Notes: generated from the sequence alone by a model not told the origin. A stretch of DNA of 64,000 nucleotides from Cycas panzhihuaensis (GCA_023213395.1 CM041465.1:68207741-68271740), one strand, 5' to 3'. Numbered from the stretch's first letter, positions 1 through 12,316 are shown. Made by a program: numbers and translations.

Positions 1-328
1 ATCATTCGAGATATGCCTATATCTCAAATGCCAGATTTCATTATCATTACAATTGGAAATAACAAGAGAGTTTACATTAGTTCTAAACATAATGGACTCT
101 TGTTTCTAGCTATAATAAGATTGTTTTTGACATTATTTACTTTTGCAACAAAATCAACAACAGGATGATTTTCTCTCATTCTAAGCTTAAACAAATCTTC
201 TCTTAGAGCAATTATTCTAGTCTCATTCCTTTGGCTAAACAAGGAAGTTACCACCTTCTAGATTTTTGTAGAAGTACCTACACCATCTACATAGATCAAA
301 AGAGAGTCAGGGATTGAAAGTTTAAGAA
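1..328 (-). pseudogene. Copia Z gag fragment (3' part in window)
   Basis: Minus-strand frame with similarity to the UBN2-type capsid domain of plant Copia gag. Residues such as NETRIIALREDLFKL followed by a VVDF...KVNN stretch match the same segment in neighbouring elements A, B, K and L. The reading continues from the gag start at 5442-5634; the two pieces are separated only by element A, whose 5-bp target duplication (TGGCT) flanks it exactly. The rest of Z's polyprotein and its 3' LTR lie left of the window. In an active element this domain forms the cytoplasmic virus-like particle. Here it is split, so the copy is dead. Confidence 0.75.
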
Positions 329-333
329 TGGCT

Positions 334-510
334 TGTCAGAATGTTAGACAAAAGATAGATGAAGAATGCTTGACAATTATCATTGAGAGCTCAAGTGAAT
401 AAACATATCATTAGGATTTGTAACTGACCTATAATCGAAATACATCTAAAGGACATCTGTCTGTCGGTTACATACATTGAATGTCTAAGATAAAACATTA
501 CATTCTAACA
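334..510 (-). repeat. 3' LTR of Copia A
   Basis: Direct repeat of 5267-5441, ending TTACATTCTAACA. The polypurine tract that primes plus-strand synthesis lies next to it at 511-520 (CCCTCTCTTA on the plus strand, TAAGAGAGGG on the minus). Confidence 0.92.
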
Positions 511-544
511 CCCTCTCTTAATGTTTTATCCTATTACACCTATT

Positions 545-3500
545 TTATCTCTTAAGTATTTGGAATTTGTTTTTTCCAAGTGGTTTGGTTAACATGTCTG
601 CCACCTGTTCGTCTATAGGACAATAGACAAGATCCACTTCTTTGTTTTGGACCTTTTCTCTAATGAAGTGATGTTGAACCTCTATGTGTTTGGTTCGGGC
701 GTGAAATACAGGATTCTTGGTGAGTTTGATGGTACCTAATTGTCGCAGTGAAGTGTGGTTGCTTCCTTTTGAGGCTTCATCAAATCATTCAAAAGTTGTC
801 TGAGCCATACTGCTTCAGTGGTTGCACTGATAGCTGATTTGTACTCAACTTCTTTGGATGATAATGCTACAATAGCTTGTTTTTTGCGGCTCCAGGATAT
901 TGGTGAAGATCCTAGGAAGAAGCAATATCCGCTGGTTGATTTTTTTTGTTCTTTGTCACGTGGCCAGTCCAAATAAAAAAAAACCTGTTAACTGAAGAGT
1001 TTTTTCTTTTGGAAATACCGATTTGAACTCTGATGTGCCTTTTAGATACCTCAAGACCCCTTTTGCAGTGTTCTAGTGTTTTGTTCTTGGGTCATGCATG
1101 TATCTTGAAATTAAACCTACAGCATATGAGATGTCTGGTCTGGTTGTTGTGAGGTAGATGAGGCTACCAATGAGTTGCTTGTGCAGGGTTGCATTTACAC
1201 ATGGTTCCTTTTCGTCTGGAATCAAGTTGCAGTTCACTTCTATGGGTGTACAACAAGGATTGCATTCTTCCATACGAAATTTGGCTAACAAGTCTTTTAT
1301 GTATTTGCTCCGACAGAGAGAAATTGAATCATTTTGCTGATCAACTTGGATTCCTAAATCGTAGTTGAGGAGCCTAAGGTCTGTCATCTTAAATTTGCCT
1401 TCCAGTTGACAATTTATGTCTGATATTGATTCTTCATCATCAGCAGTGAGAATCATGTCATCAACATATATCACCATTATGGTGATTGCACCATTCCTAT
1501 TTTTTATATATAGGCTTGAGTTTGCATTGCTCCTTTGGAAGCCATTGTTGCAAAGATGACTATCAAGTTTAGCATACCATGCACGAGGGGCTTGTTTCAG
1601 TCCATATAGAGAGCCTTTTGCAATTTGCAGACAAGGTGCTCTTTCCCTTCTTTGACATATCCCTCAGGTTGAGACATGTAAACCTCCTCTTCTAATTCGC
1701 CATTTAAGAATGCACTTTTCACATCCAACTGGTATATGTTTCAATTTTTATGTGCTGCTAGAGCTAAAATTGTTCTAACTGTGTTCAGTTTGGCCACTGG
1801 AGAGAATGTTTCTTCATAATCTACACCTGTTGTTTGGGTGTAACCTTTTGCAACTAGCCTGGCTTTGTATTTTTTTATTTTTCCTTCAAGCCCCCTTTTG
1901 ATTTTGTAGACCCATTGCAATTTACAACTGATTTATTGGAAGGGAGTTCAACCAGTTCCCACGTCTGATTTTTGATTATGGACTCTAGCTCAATGTCCAT
2001 GGCTTTCCTCCATTCGGAATACTCCTTTGCTTCAGTGAATGATTATGATTCTACCTGACTGAACATGGCTTTTGGCTTTTGGCTTGTTGTTCTGTGAGGA
2101 AGGATTTCACTTTTTCCTTCCTCTATAGTTTTGAGGTACCATTTGGGAACCCGCTTTTCCTTTTCGCCTTTTTCAGTCCTTGATTTTTCTAGAGAGACTT
2201 CTTCTTCTTGAAGGAGTATCAGGAATGACTATCTGAGGCATTTTCTCTATCATTGGAATTTGGCTTATGCTTTTTTCCTTGTCTTCTTCATTAAAAACAA
2301 CATCCCTGCTTACATACACTTTGTTTGTTTTGGGATCTATGCACTTGTAGGCTTTGGAGTTTTTGTTGTATCCTACCATAATGCATTCCAAACTTTTTGA
2401 CTCTAGCTTTGTCCTTTTTTTGTCTGGTATGTGAACAAAGGCTTGGCTGCCAAATACCTTGAGGTGACTTATGTCCGGTTTCCTTCCTGTCCAGGCTTCC
2501 TCTGGAGTAAGATGGTCTACTACTTTGGTTGGGCTCCTATTTAGTAGGTAGCAGGCTGTGCTAACTGCTTTAGCCCAATATGTTTTTGGAATGTTTTTGC
2601 CAATCAACATGCTGCATGCCATTTCCATGATAACTCTGTTTTTTCTTTCTGCTACCCCATTTGATTGGGGTGTGTATGGAGTTGTGAACTGCCTCTATAT
2701 CCCTTTGACTTTGCAGTATTCCGAAAACTCTTTGGAAATGTATTCGCCTCCTCCATCGGATCTTAAGCATTTTATTTTGGAATTAGCCTCCAATTCAACT
2801 TCAGCTTTGAACTCTTTGAACACATCAAAGACTTTTGATTTAGTATGCAAGAAATAGGTCCAGATTTTTCTAGTTAGGTCATCTATGAAGGTGAGGAAGT
2901 ATTTGCATCTGTTGATGGAGTGTGGGGTGAATGGGCCACACAAATCAGTATGAACTAATTCTAGTTTCCTTTGTGCTCGCCATTTGCTTTCATGGAATGG
3001 CAACCTATGTTGTTTGCCATATTGACAGCTTTTACATACAAAGTTACTTGATGAGATTGGAGGCAGGCCAACTACTAGACCATTTCTCTCCATGTTTTTT
3101 AATTTTTCCATGGGGAGATGACCATACTTCAAATGCCACATCTTATTATTATGACTTACTATAGTACAAGCTTTTACATCAGGTACAATTGGGTGTGATA
3201 GTAGCCTATACAGGTCATTGCTTTCAACCCCTTTTGCAATTACATGGCCATTATTTTTCATGTCTAGGATGTAACAAAATCCTTTCTCATCAAATACAGT
3301 ACTTAACCCCTTTTTCTTGAGTTGGGAAACAGACAGAAGGTTCATTTTTAAACTAGGTACAAAAAGTACATTTCTAATTTTCTTGACCTTTTCTTTTATT
3401 TGAATAGCAATGGTTCCAACTCCTTTGATTTCAAGAGAGTATTTGTCTCCTAATTCGACGGATTTGTGAGAAGTATATGGCCGCAAACTTTCAAACCATT

Positions 3501-4524
3501 CTTCTCAACTGGTCATATGGCGAGAGGCTCTTGAGTCGATGTATCATACATCTTCATCCTGGAGGCTTGCTACTAGGGCAACAATGAAATTTGTTTCCTC
3601 TTCTTCATCACCATCATCACTAGACTGTTCCTTGCTATAGTTACCCATGGGCCGTTTCCCTCTCTGGATATCTACTTTCTTGCATTGCTATGGAAAATGT
3701 CCTGACTGGCCACAATGATAACACACATCAAATACTTTACATGAACTAGCAAAATGACCAGTCTTATCGCAACTATAGCAAATCCTTGGAGTAATGCTGC
3801 AACCTCGTCCTCTTGCATCTTGCTAACGACCTCGTGATGAAGCACGACCTTCGGAAGTTCTTCCTCTCCCTTTGCTGCATCCTCAGAAACCTAGGTTCAA
3901 TCTTGAGGCAAAGGCATCTTCTAGTTCACCTGCATTCTCACATCTCTTGTTTCTCTGCTCTTTTATTAGCAACAATCCTGTTAGAGTGTCCATTGTCATT
4001 GTTGCTATTTGATCAATATTAGTGATGGTGTTTATCGTTGCATTGAACGATTTAGGTAGTTTATTAACCACAAGTTCCACCAATTCTTGATCAGTGAGAG
4101 GAGCACCCGCATTGGAGAGGTCATTCCTTAGTGAAATTATTTTATGCAAGAAGTCAATAATTGTTTCAGACTCCTTCATATGAAGTTTGAACAATTCTTC
4201 TTTCAAGGCTATTATCCTAGCCTTGTTCTTTTGTCCATACAAGTTTCCTAGACACTTTCAAATGCTTTAAGTGGAGTACAGGTTTTCAACATAGATAAGA
4301 AGAGAATCTAAAATAGATAATTTTAAGATGATAACCCCTGTACTATCCCAATCTTCCCAGTTGGTTTGCTTAGGCCCAGCATCCTTTGGTTTGGTTTTGG
4401 CTTCAATTGCAATTCTCTAGGCATTTTTAGCTCTAAGGAGGGTCTCTATCTTAATTTTCCAAATGTGGTAATTAGTATTAGTAAGCTTGGCATTATCAGA
4501 CAGTGCTAGGATGGAGGAAGCCAT
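545..4524 (-). pseudogene. Copia A gag-pol polyprotein (degenerate)
   Basis: Remnant single-frame Copia polyprotein; the ATG is at 4524 and the stop at 545. Visible in order: UBN2 gag (4524 to about 3880), CCHC knuckles (about 3800-3690), protease, GAG-pre-integrase, and an integrase core with HTDLCGP and RSDGGGEY (3486-2560). Then come the linker with SRDVVFNEED (about 2300), reverse transcriptase with intact YVDDM (about 1460) and RNase H (about 980-560). The protease catalytic motif reads DSRAS instead of DSGAS and is preceded by a TGA where Trp is expected (about 3545). Several frameshifts split the frame. Related in sequence to B, K and L. Non-functional. Confidence 0.9.
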
Positions 4525-5254
4525 TTCTAAGGACAAAAGAGTGTTTTGGGAGCCCTAGGCCCTATAACGGTACGAATTTCTATACGGGACCCGAACTATA
4601 CGGATGGGGATGAGACCTATCTCAAAAGAAAGATCTTGGAGGCTAGGTCAGAGATCTAAAATTATTTTTCTGAGACAACCTTTGATTTGAGAGAAATCTG
4701 GTCCGAAATCTCTAAATGGGTGGCTAGGGTTTCTCACAGATATGGAAATATCTTTGCAAATCCTTAAAAAATCTCTTCACAAAAGCATTTAAATGATTTG
4801 TATGCTCCAAACAAAGAGTTTTAGTCTGAGATTACCCAAAGATTTGCTCAGATCTGAGAAAAATCTTCAAAAAAACTTTGTAGACCCGTGTGGCTGATAA
4901 ATGGGTTAAAACCCTCTCAAAAAGACCTTGGATCACTTCATGATAGAAGAGAAATATGAAGAGGATGTCGAGATCTACAATCTGGGTGAATTTCGTTGAA
5001 TTCTGAGAACTTGAATTTCTTAAGTCCGTATAGCCGTACAGTTCCGTATAGTCACCTCTGTACTTGCTTTATGCTCTGATCCTGCTTGTTTGGTCTTCTT
5101 GCCTCCTCCTTTTATTTCTCCAGATGTCTGTCTCCTCCTTTTCTCTAGCTTCGTTTGAAGACCTTGTCTTTCTCCTTCACAACTTGTCTGAGATTGCACT
5201 TGTCTTTCTCGCTTGATCTTGTAGGGACCCTTTCTTAATTAGGCAGAATAACCT
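4525..5254 (-). other. 5' leader of Copia A
   Basis: Untranslated leader of about 730 bp between PBS and gag. No convincing coding potential. It contains several GTAC-core words (around 4570-4610 and 5028-5055) that recur in the leaders of related elements here. Confidence 0.7.
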
Positions 5255-5266
5255 GCTCTGATACCA
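5255..5266 (-). other. Primer-binding site of Copia A
   Basis: The minus strand reads TGGTATCAGAGC directly after the 5' LTR. This is complementary to the 3' end of plant initiator tRNA-Met, the usual Copia primer, and it fixes the element's orientation. Confidence 0.93.
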
Positions 5267-5441
5267 TGTTAGAATGCTAGAAAAAAGATAAATGAAGAAT
5301 GCTTGATAATTATCATTGAGAGCTCAAGTGAATAAATACAATTAGGGTTTGTAACCGACTTATAACCGAAATACATCTAAAGGGCACGTGTTTGTTGGTT
5401 ACATACATTGAATGTCTAAGATAGAACATTACATTCTAACA
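5267..5441 (-). repeat. 5' LTR of Copia A
   Basis: 175-bp LTR, TGTTAGAATG...CATTCTAACA, matching 334-510. It is followed by the target duplication TGGCT (5442-5446), beyond which the gag of element Z resumes. Confidence 0.92.
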
Positions 5442-5634
5442 TGGCTATAGTTGTTTGTTCCTCTCTTCCCAGCTTATTAAATCAACAATATCCGAGGGCT
5501 TCTTTTCTTCTCTGATTACTATTTTCCATGCATTTTTTGGCTCTCAGGAGTTCTTTTATTTTGATTTTCCATATACTAAAATTTGTTTCTGTAAGCTTAT
5601 TGGCTTCATCAAGAGCAACTACTGAAAAGGCCAT
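5442..5634 (-). pseudogene. Copia Z gag N-terminus
   Basis: The ATG at 5634 opens a frame beginning MAFSVVALDEANKLTE with a following FSIWKIKIKELLRAK, the typical N-terminus of this Copia gag family (compare L at 52811 and K at 48786). One extra A near 5534 shifts the frame just before the expected NAWK motif. The frame resumes at 328 on the other side of element A. It is the first half of a gag gene cut by an insertion. Confidence 0.8.
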
Positions 5635-5917
5635 TTTCAGATTTGTGAATCTAAATAATAAAAAACCCTAAGACCGTACTTACAGGCCGTATGACAGTAC
5701 GTTGTATAGAATTGTACGAAAATTTGTAGGTGTACGAAATGGAAACATAATGGGTGCAAAATAAAGCTCTTGAGAAGTAGATTCCAAATCTATAAAAAAT
5801 TCTTAAACGTCTCTTCTAGATTGATCAAAATCCGAGTCAAAAACCTAGATTGGCGGCTAGGGTCTTTTGAGAAAAATACTCGTATTTTTTCAAATCTTTG
5901 CCAAAGAACTTTGAAAT
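5635..5917 (-). other. Copia Z leader, part 1
   Basis: Non-coding 5' leader of element Z between its gag ATG and the point where B inserted (target duplication GAAAT at 5913-5917). The leader continues at 11109. It includes a TTGTACGAAA word (about 5733), the reverse complement of an SBP-box-like site. Confidence 0.7.
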
Positions 5918-6119
5918 TGATAGAATTCCAAGACACGGATGAACAGAATTGAATACTTCAATGCTTATTGATCAACTTAATGGAAATTTATACAAGTTGG
6001 AGTTGTAACTCCTTTGGAACTAAATGTAACCGCTACATGTCTAACTGACACGTGTCCAAGTGGTGAGTGTCTTAAGTTACATACAAAGTGGGTCTCTAGA
6101 TAAAACATTATATCCAACA
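5918..6119 (-). repeat. 3' LTR of Copia B
   Basis: 202-bp LTR starting TGATAGAATTCC and ending TATATCCAACA, repeated at 10902-11103. The polypurine tract follows at 6120-6129 (CCCTCTCTTA on the plus strand). Confidence 0.94.
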
Positions 6120-6148
6120 CCCTCTCTTAATGTTTTATCCGGTTAATC

Positions 6149-9100
6149 CTATTTTGTCTCTGAGAATTTGAAATTTGTCTTTGCCCAGAGGCTTGGTCGA
6201 ATGTCGACCACTTGATCCGAAGTTGGGCAAGACACAAGATTGATTTCCTTACTTTGAATCTTTTCTCGGATGAAGTGTTGATGCACCTCAATGTGTTTTG
6301 TTCGGCATGCGATCTTGGGTTCTTTGCAATCTTGATTGCACTCTGATTGTCGCAATGGAGTATAGTGCTTCTTGTTGAGACAGATTTAGATCCTGAAGAA
6401 GTTGCCTCAACCAAATTGCTTCTGTGGTGGCACCGACGTGACTTGTACTGCTCATGGATGATAGGGCCACGGTGGCTTGTTTCTTCTCGCTCAGAGATAG
6501 GAGCTGATCCAAGGAAGAAGCAATGTCCGCTGGTGGATTTTCTTTGTTCCTTGTCACCTGCCCAATCTGAGTCACAGTATTCGATTAACTGAGTTGTATT
6601 CTCCTTTGGATATGTCAACTTTAGTTCTGTCATTCCCTTCAGATACCTTAGTATCTTCTTTGCTGCTTGCCAATGTCTTTGTCTTGGCTCATGCATGTAT
6701 CTAGATATTAATCCCACAGAATAAGCAATGTCTGGTCTGGTTGCTGTCAGATAGATGAGACTCCCAACAAGTTGCCTGTATAATGTGACATTGATGTGAG
6801 GCTCTTCTTCGTCTGGTATCATGTTGCAATTGACTTCCATGGGTGTACTGCATGGATTGCACTCTTCCATTTTGAACTTTGCTAACAAATCTTTGATGTA
6901 TTTGGTCTGACATAAGGTGATTGCAGTGTCCTGTTGTTCTACTTGGATCCCTAGGTAATAGTTGAGAAGACCTAGGTCGGTCATTTCAAACTTCCTCTCC
7001 AATTGATGTTTTATGTCACTTACAGATTCAACATCATTACCTGTAAGTATCATGTCATCAACATATATAACCAGAATTGTGACAGCTTCGTTCGTACCTT
7101 TTACATATAAGCTTGAGTCAGAGCTGCACCTGCTGAACCCATTTTCACATAGGTATTCATCAAGTTTGGCATACCAGGCACGAGGAGCTTGCTTCAGACC
7201 ATACAGGGCTTTCTTTAATTTGCAGACCAAGTATTCCTGAACCTGCTTAACATATCCTTCAGGTTGGGCCATATAGACTTCTTCCTTGATCTCTCCATTT
7301 AGAAATGCACTTTTGACATCTAATTGATACACATTCCAATTTTTTTGAGCTGCTAGAGCAATTATTGTTCTCACGGTGCTGAGTTTCGCTACTGGTGAGA
7401 AGGTTTCATCATAGTCCACCCCAGCTGTTTGAGTGTATCCCTTAGCAACTAACCTGGCCTTATATTTTTCTACTTTCCCATTTGTTCCTTCCTTTATTTT
7501 GTAGATCCATCTGCTATTTACCACTGATTTATTTGGTGGTAATTCTACTAAATCCTAGGTTTGATTCTTGATGATAGAGTCTAATTCGGAATTCATGGCA
7601 TTTCTCCAAACTGAGTGTTCTTTAGCTTCAGATATGATCAAGCGGTTCCGGATGGTCATCTGAGCCCTTGGTTTTTGGCTTCTTGTCCTGTGTGGTAAGA
7701 TGTCTTCCTTTCTTTCCTCAATGGTTTTGATACCATTTGGGAAGCCTTTTTTCTTTCTCTGTTTCAACTGCCTTGGGTTCATATGGAAATGTTTCATCAT
7801 CTTCCGAAGTAGGGTGACTTTCCTGAGTTTCTTCTGGAAGATCTTCAGAGGTAATTTCGGATCGTTCTTTAGGTTCTTCTTCAGGTGGTTCTTGAAGAAT
7901 GTTCTGAGAATGTCCCTCTATTACTTGGATTTGCTTGCTAAGCTCTTCATCACTATCTTCGTTGAACACAACATCACGACTTGCATACATGTTGTTTGTC
8001 TTGGGATCTATGCACTTGTAGGCTTTAGAGTTCTTACTGTATCCAATCATGATACACTCTATGCTTTTCGAGTCTAGCTTGGTTCTTCTTTTGTCTGGTA
8101 TGTGTACAAAGGCTTGACTACCAAATACCTTTAGATGGCTAACATCTGGTTTTTTTCTTGTCCAGGCTTCTTCAGGTGTAAGATGTTCTACTGCTTTGGT
8201 TGGGCTTCTATTAAGTAAGTAACATGCGATGTTCTTGTCTACCTTGATAATTCTTTGGGACTCCCTTCCCATGGACCATACTATGAGTCATTTCCATGAT
8301 CACTCTGTTCTTCTGTTCTGCCACCCCATTGGATTGAGGTGTATAGGGAGTGGTGATCTGTCTTCGAATTCCATTGACTTTGCAATATTCCAGGAATTCT
8401 TTTGAAATGTATTCACCTGCCCCATCTGATTGTATGCATTTGATTTTTTCTTTGGACTCTAGTTCAACTTTTGCTTTGAACTCTTTGAATGTTGCATATA
8501 CTGCAGACTTGTTATGCAAAAAATAGACCCAGATTTTCCTTGTCATATCATCTATGAAGGTGAGAAAGTATTTGCATCCGTTGATGGAGTGCAGAGTGAG
8601 CGGTCCACATATATTAGTGTGAATGAGTTCTAGTTTCTTTTGGGCTCGCCATTTACTTTCCTTGAAGGGCAATCTTTGCTGCTTCCCTGATTGGCAACTT
8701 TTACATACAAAATTATCTGAAGTGATTGATGGGAGTCCATCAACTAAACCTTCCTTTTTCATTTTTTTTAATTTGTCTAATGGAAGGTGTCCATACTTGA
8801 AATGCCACATTTTGTCATTATGATTTACAACAGTGCATGCTTTTACAACAGGTAGGACAGGATATGAAAGCAACCTATACAGGTCATTACTTTCTATCCC
8901 CTTTGCAATTACATGGCCATTATTTTTCATGTCAAGGATATAACAATATCCTTTTTCATCAAAGATAGTTCTCAGACCCTTTTTTCCAAGTTGGGATATA
9001 GACAAAAGATTCATCTTTATGTCAGGAACTAACAACACATTTCCAATTTTTTTGATGCTACCTTGCAATTCTACAGCAATGGTTCCTACACCCTTAATGT

Positions 9101-10188
9101 TGAGGGGATATTTGTCCCGTAGCTCCACAGATTTGTCTCAGCCATAAGGTTGCAAGGTTTCGAACCACTCCTCCCGGCTGGTCATGTGACGCGATGCTCC
9201 TGAGTCGATGTACCACACGTCTTTATCTTGGAGAGATGCGGCAAGAGCAACGATGAATGCAATCTCCTCCTCTTCTTCTTCATTTTGTTCCTTGCTGTAA
9301 TTGCCCTTGGGTCTTTTACCTTTCTGAATGTCAGCTCTCCTAGTTGGGCATTGGTATGGAAAGTGTCCTGCTTGGCCACAATGATAACACAGGTCAAATG
9401 CTCTACAAGAACTTGCAAAATGATCGGTCTTACCACAGTTGTAGCACAGTCTTGGCACTGAGATGTGTCCTCTTCCTCGCGAATCTTGCCATCTTCCTCG
9501 TGACTGGGCTCTGAACTCTGGAGCCCTTCCTTGTCCTCTGCTTCTTCCTCTAGTTCCCAGATTTAGTCTGGATACAAAGGCATCTTCAAGTTCTGCAGAG
9601 TCTTCATATCTTCTATTTCTTTATTCACACCTTTAGGAGTAGTCCTGTGAGTGTGTCCAATGTCATTGTTGCTATCTGATCATTATTTGTAATAGTGTTA
9701 ATTGTGACATTGAAGGATTTAGGCAATTTACTGGCTACCATTTCAACCAGTTCAGAATCAGAAATTGCAGATCCTGCACTAAGTAGATCATTCCGCAAAG
9801 ATATGACTTTGTGCATGAATTCAGTCACAGTTTTAGTTTCTTTCACGTGTATCTTGAATAATTCCTCCTTGAGTGCCACTATTCTAGCTTTATTCTTTTG
9901 ACCATACAATTTTTCAAAGCACTTCCAGTTTCATGAGTGGTTAAGTTTTCCACATACACAAGTAGCGGGTCAGAAATGGATAACTTAAGCACTATTATTC
10001 CAGCACTATCCCGTTCTTCCCAGCTTGTTAGATCTACCCCAATTGTTTTGGGCTTGTCTTCCTTTTCAAGAGCTATTTGCCAAGCATTTTTGGCTTTCAA
10101 AAAGGGTTTCTATTTTGATTTTCCATATATGGTAGTTGTTGTAAGTGAGCTTGTCTGAATCAGAGAGAGCCAAGATAGAAGAAGACAT
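6149..10188 (-). pseudogene. Copia B gag-pol polyprotein (few lesions)
   Basis: Best-preserved Copia polyprotein here, ATG at 10188. In order: gag (10188-9600), CCHC knuckles CYNCGKTDHF and CYHCGQAGHF (about 9450-9370), intact protease motif DSGAS (about 9205), GAG-pre-integrase and integrase (9128-8211). Then a linker (8100-7555), reverse transcriptase with YVDDM (about 7060) and RNase H to about 6149. Lesions are a one-base insertion in an A-run near 10100 (ACCCTTTTTGAAAG), breaks near 9620, 8250 and 7550, and frame disruption in RNase H. The first integrase catalytic Asp is replaced: HTNICGP instead of HTDICGP. It should be defective for integration even if repaired elsewhere. Confidence 0.92.
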
Positions 10189-10889
10189 TATGGACACAAA
10201 AAACAAGTTGCAGACATCTTAGGCCGTACAACGGTATGGATTTTCGTACGGTACAAAAGGTGTACGGATGAAGGCAAACTATACCTCAAAAGAAAGCTGG
10301 TGACAAGAGGATTCCAGATCTGAAATTATTTTTCTAAGACAGTCCCTAGTTTGGGAGAAAAACAATCTGAAAAGCAATCTTGGCGGCTAGGTTTTTTTGA
10401 AAAAAATGCTCATATCAATCAAATCACTCATTTAAATCGGTCAAAATCAGTCACAATGGGGGCGCACAGAGTATACAGAGAGTTTATGAACGTTTTCAGA
10501 GAGAAAATCAAGAGAAAACTGAGGATTTTGGGTACCTGTGTCTCAAGACCCACGCCTTTCTGGCCGGGTAAAACCCCTTCGAAACGGCTCCTGATGACTT
10601 CGTGCCAGTAGAGAAAGATGCCGAGGATGGTCTGATCTACCTTTTGGCCAAATTTCAGCTCATTCTGAGCATTTCGATTTTTTGTCTATACAGTGCATGC
10701 GGTTACATCGCGTATGCATACACAATCAAAATTCTTCTCTCCTTTGTTTTGATTCTGGGCTGGGCTTCAACTGCCTCCTTCTTGCCTTCTGGACTTCTTC
10801 AATCTTTCACACAATTATTCTACCTCGATCTTTCTTGGACACAACTTGAATCACTGGCACAACCCTCTCTCAATCAGACAGGATGACCT
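10189..10889 (-). other. 5' leader of Copia B
   Basis: About 700 bp of non-coding leader. It contains a GGCCGTACAACGG word at about 10221 and TCGTACGGTAC at about 10245, in the same relative position as GTAC words in A, Z, K and L. A plus-strand open frame at 10602-10886 has no recognisable domain. Confidence 0.65.
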
Positions 10890-10901
10890 GCTCTGATACT
10901 A
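10890..10901 (-). other. Primer-binding site of Copia B
   Basis: The minus strand reads TAGTATCAGAGC, one mismatch from the initiator tRNA-Met site, directly abutting the 5' LTR. Confidence 0.88.
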
Positions 10902-11103
10902 TGATAGAATTCTAAGACACAGATGAACAGAACTGAATACTTCAATGCTTATTGATCAACTGAATGGAAATTTATACAAGTTGGAGTTGTAACTCCTTTG
11001 GAACTAAATGTAACCGCTACATGTCTAACTGACACGTGTCCAAGTGGTGAGTGTCTTAAGTTACATACAAAGTGGGTCTGTAGATAAAACATTATATCCA
11101 ACA
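10902..11103 (-). repeat. 5' LTR of Copia B
   Basis: 202-bp direct repeat of 5918-6119, followed by target duplication GAAAT (11104-11108). Confidence 0.94.
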
Positions 11104-11108
11104 GAAAT

Positions 11109-11540
11109 TGGTCTCAATAGACTTGTCTTAACAAGAGGAAGATTTTGAGATAGATATTACTTGAAATGACTTAGTAAAATGAGTGAAATCTGTGATTCCT
11201 TTTCTAAACTCGCGCCCATTGAAATTTGGTCAAAATAGCCTCAAAACGTGTGATTTTTGAGTCGAGCCTATAAAGAAAGATGACAACCTTCTCAAAACAA
11301 ACTTGCTGGTGAAATTTCAGCCAAATTTGAGCACTTCAAAAATTAGTCAATACAATCCGCGCCTTGTCCGTACAATGCACGTACTTTGTCCATACTTCAT
11401 ACAAATAATGTCTTGCTTGCTTGACAGCCTGAAGATTATCAAACTCCTTCAGATTCTCTCAGAAACCCTACAAAACTGAGTATCAGACTCTTCTCTCCAT
11501 AACCCCTATTGAACTCTGTCTTAATCGAACATAGAACTTT
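11109..11540 (-). other. Copia Z leader, part 2
   Basis: Continuation of Z's 5' leader beyond B. Non-coding. It carries TCCGTACAATG (about 11369), an exact match to the SBP-box consensus TNCGTACAA. Confidence 0.65.
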
Positions 11541-11552
11541 GCTCTGATACCA
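11541..11552 (-). other. Primer-binding site of Copia Z
   Basis: Minus-strand TGGTATCAGAGC adjoining the Z 5' LTR, a perfect initiator tRNA-Met type site. Confidence 0.9.
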
Positions 11553-11745
11553 TGTAAAACTCACAATGAAAGTTCACATCATTAACGAGGGACGTCCCTC
11601 TATAAACACAATATGAGTTACATGAGCCTTGGCCAGGGCTGAGTGCATGTATGCCACTTGTCATAGGCTATAAGAAATGAGGGAATGACACATAACCCTC
11701 ATTTGTATAATACAATAAAGCCTAGATAAAACATTAGTCTTAACA
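11553..11745 (-). repeat. 5' LTR of Copia Z
   Basis: 193-bp LTR, TGTAAAACTCAC...TTAGTCTTAACA, identified from the adjoining PBS and from its end, which resembles those of A, B and K (AGATAAAACATT...). The partner LTR is left of the window. The expected target duplication is CTTCT (11746-11750). Confidence 0.85.
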
Positions 11746-11750
11746 CTTCT

Positions 11751-12316
11751 ATGGCAAGGATCTCGACCAACAAATTCATTGCCCCCATATCAATCAAGGG
11801 TGCTGAAGTTCCTGGATAGAAGACCTCAAGACCATTGCATACTATGAATGTTTCTCTTAAAGCAATAGGAACAAAACTTGCAACAATGGCCGTGGTGATG
11901 TTTTCTATGCCATGTGAAATCACAAAGGACCTAGTATGAACACATTCAATTGCAAGACCATGGTGTAGTTGTGGTTTGGCAACAATCTTGAATTGCCACT
12001 CTTTTCTTTCGTGGCTAGTTCCATCATCCTCATGTACAACAAAATCAATCAATGGTTCAATGATAACAATTGAAGACATCAACATTGAGGGATAAACCCA
12101 TTTGAGTAGACCTAATAATTTGGTAAAATCCATGCCAACTTCCAGCCTTCTCCTTAGATCAGGAGAATAGAAGGATCTCCCAACAGGAGTATACCTTTGC
12201 ATTGGTAACTCCCACAAAACAATACCAAACATTTGGAGAGCTTCTTGAGGTACATCCATTGTTAATGCAATCTTGTTCTCTTGTTTAATTGAAACATTTT
12301 GTATTTCTAGTGACAA
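11751..12316 (-). pseudogene. Unrecognised coding-like region in element E
   Basis: A minus-strand open frame of about 190 codons up to the Z insertion point; its last few codons run into the Z LTR. Its composition is protein-like, with segments MFGIVLWELPMQRY, SFYSPDLRRRLEVG and EWQFKIVAKPQLHHG. I do not recognise the family and see no retroviral catalytic motif. It lies downstream of the gag-like frame at 12468-13131 on the same strand, so it may be the decayed middle of element E's interior or captured host sequence. Z cuts its 3' end, so it is truncated. Confidence 0.35.

Larger units (their letters stand above)
334..5441 (-). mobile_element. Copia retrotransposon A (complete, degenerate)
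   Basis: Full-length minus-strand Copia element bounded by two direct LTRs of about 176 bp that begin TGTYAGAATG and end CATTCTAACA. The 5-bp target duplication TGGCT is perfect at 329-333 and 5442-5446. Internal order on the minus strand is PBS, leader, gag, protease, integrase, reverse transcriptase, RNase H, polypurine tract. The two LTRs differ at about one base in ten by eye, plus small indels, so the insertion is fairly old. It is inserted within the gag gene of element Z. Frameshifts and stops are spread through the polyprotein. Confidence 0.93.
5918..11103 (-). mobile_element. Copia retrotransposon B (complete, young)
   Basis: Complete 5.19-kb minus-strand Copia. The two 202-bp LTRs differ at only about five positions by eye, making this the youngest datable Copia on the left side. 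The target duplication GAAAT is perfect at 5913-5917 and 11104-11108. It sits in the leader of element Z. PBS, leader, gag-pol and PPT are all present in the correct order. Confidence 0.95.

Noticed and set aside
2558-2857. Plus-strand frames opposite the Copia A integrase (also 7700-8077 and 29371-29779)
   Set aside because: They are antisense shadows of well-conserved pol coding sequence.
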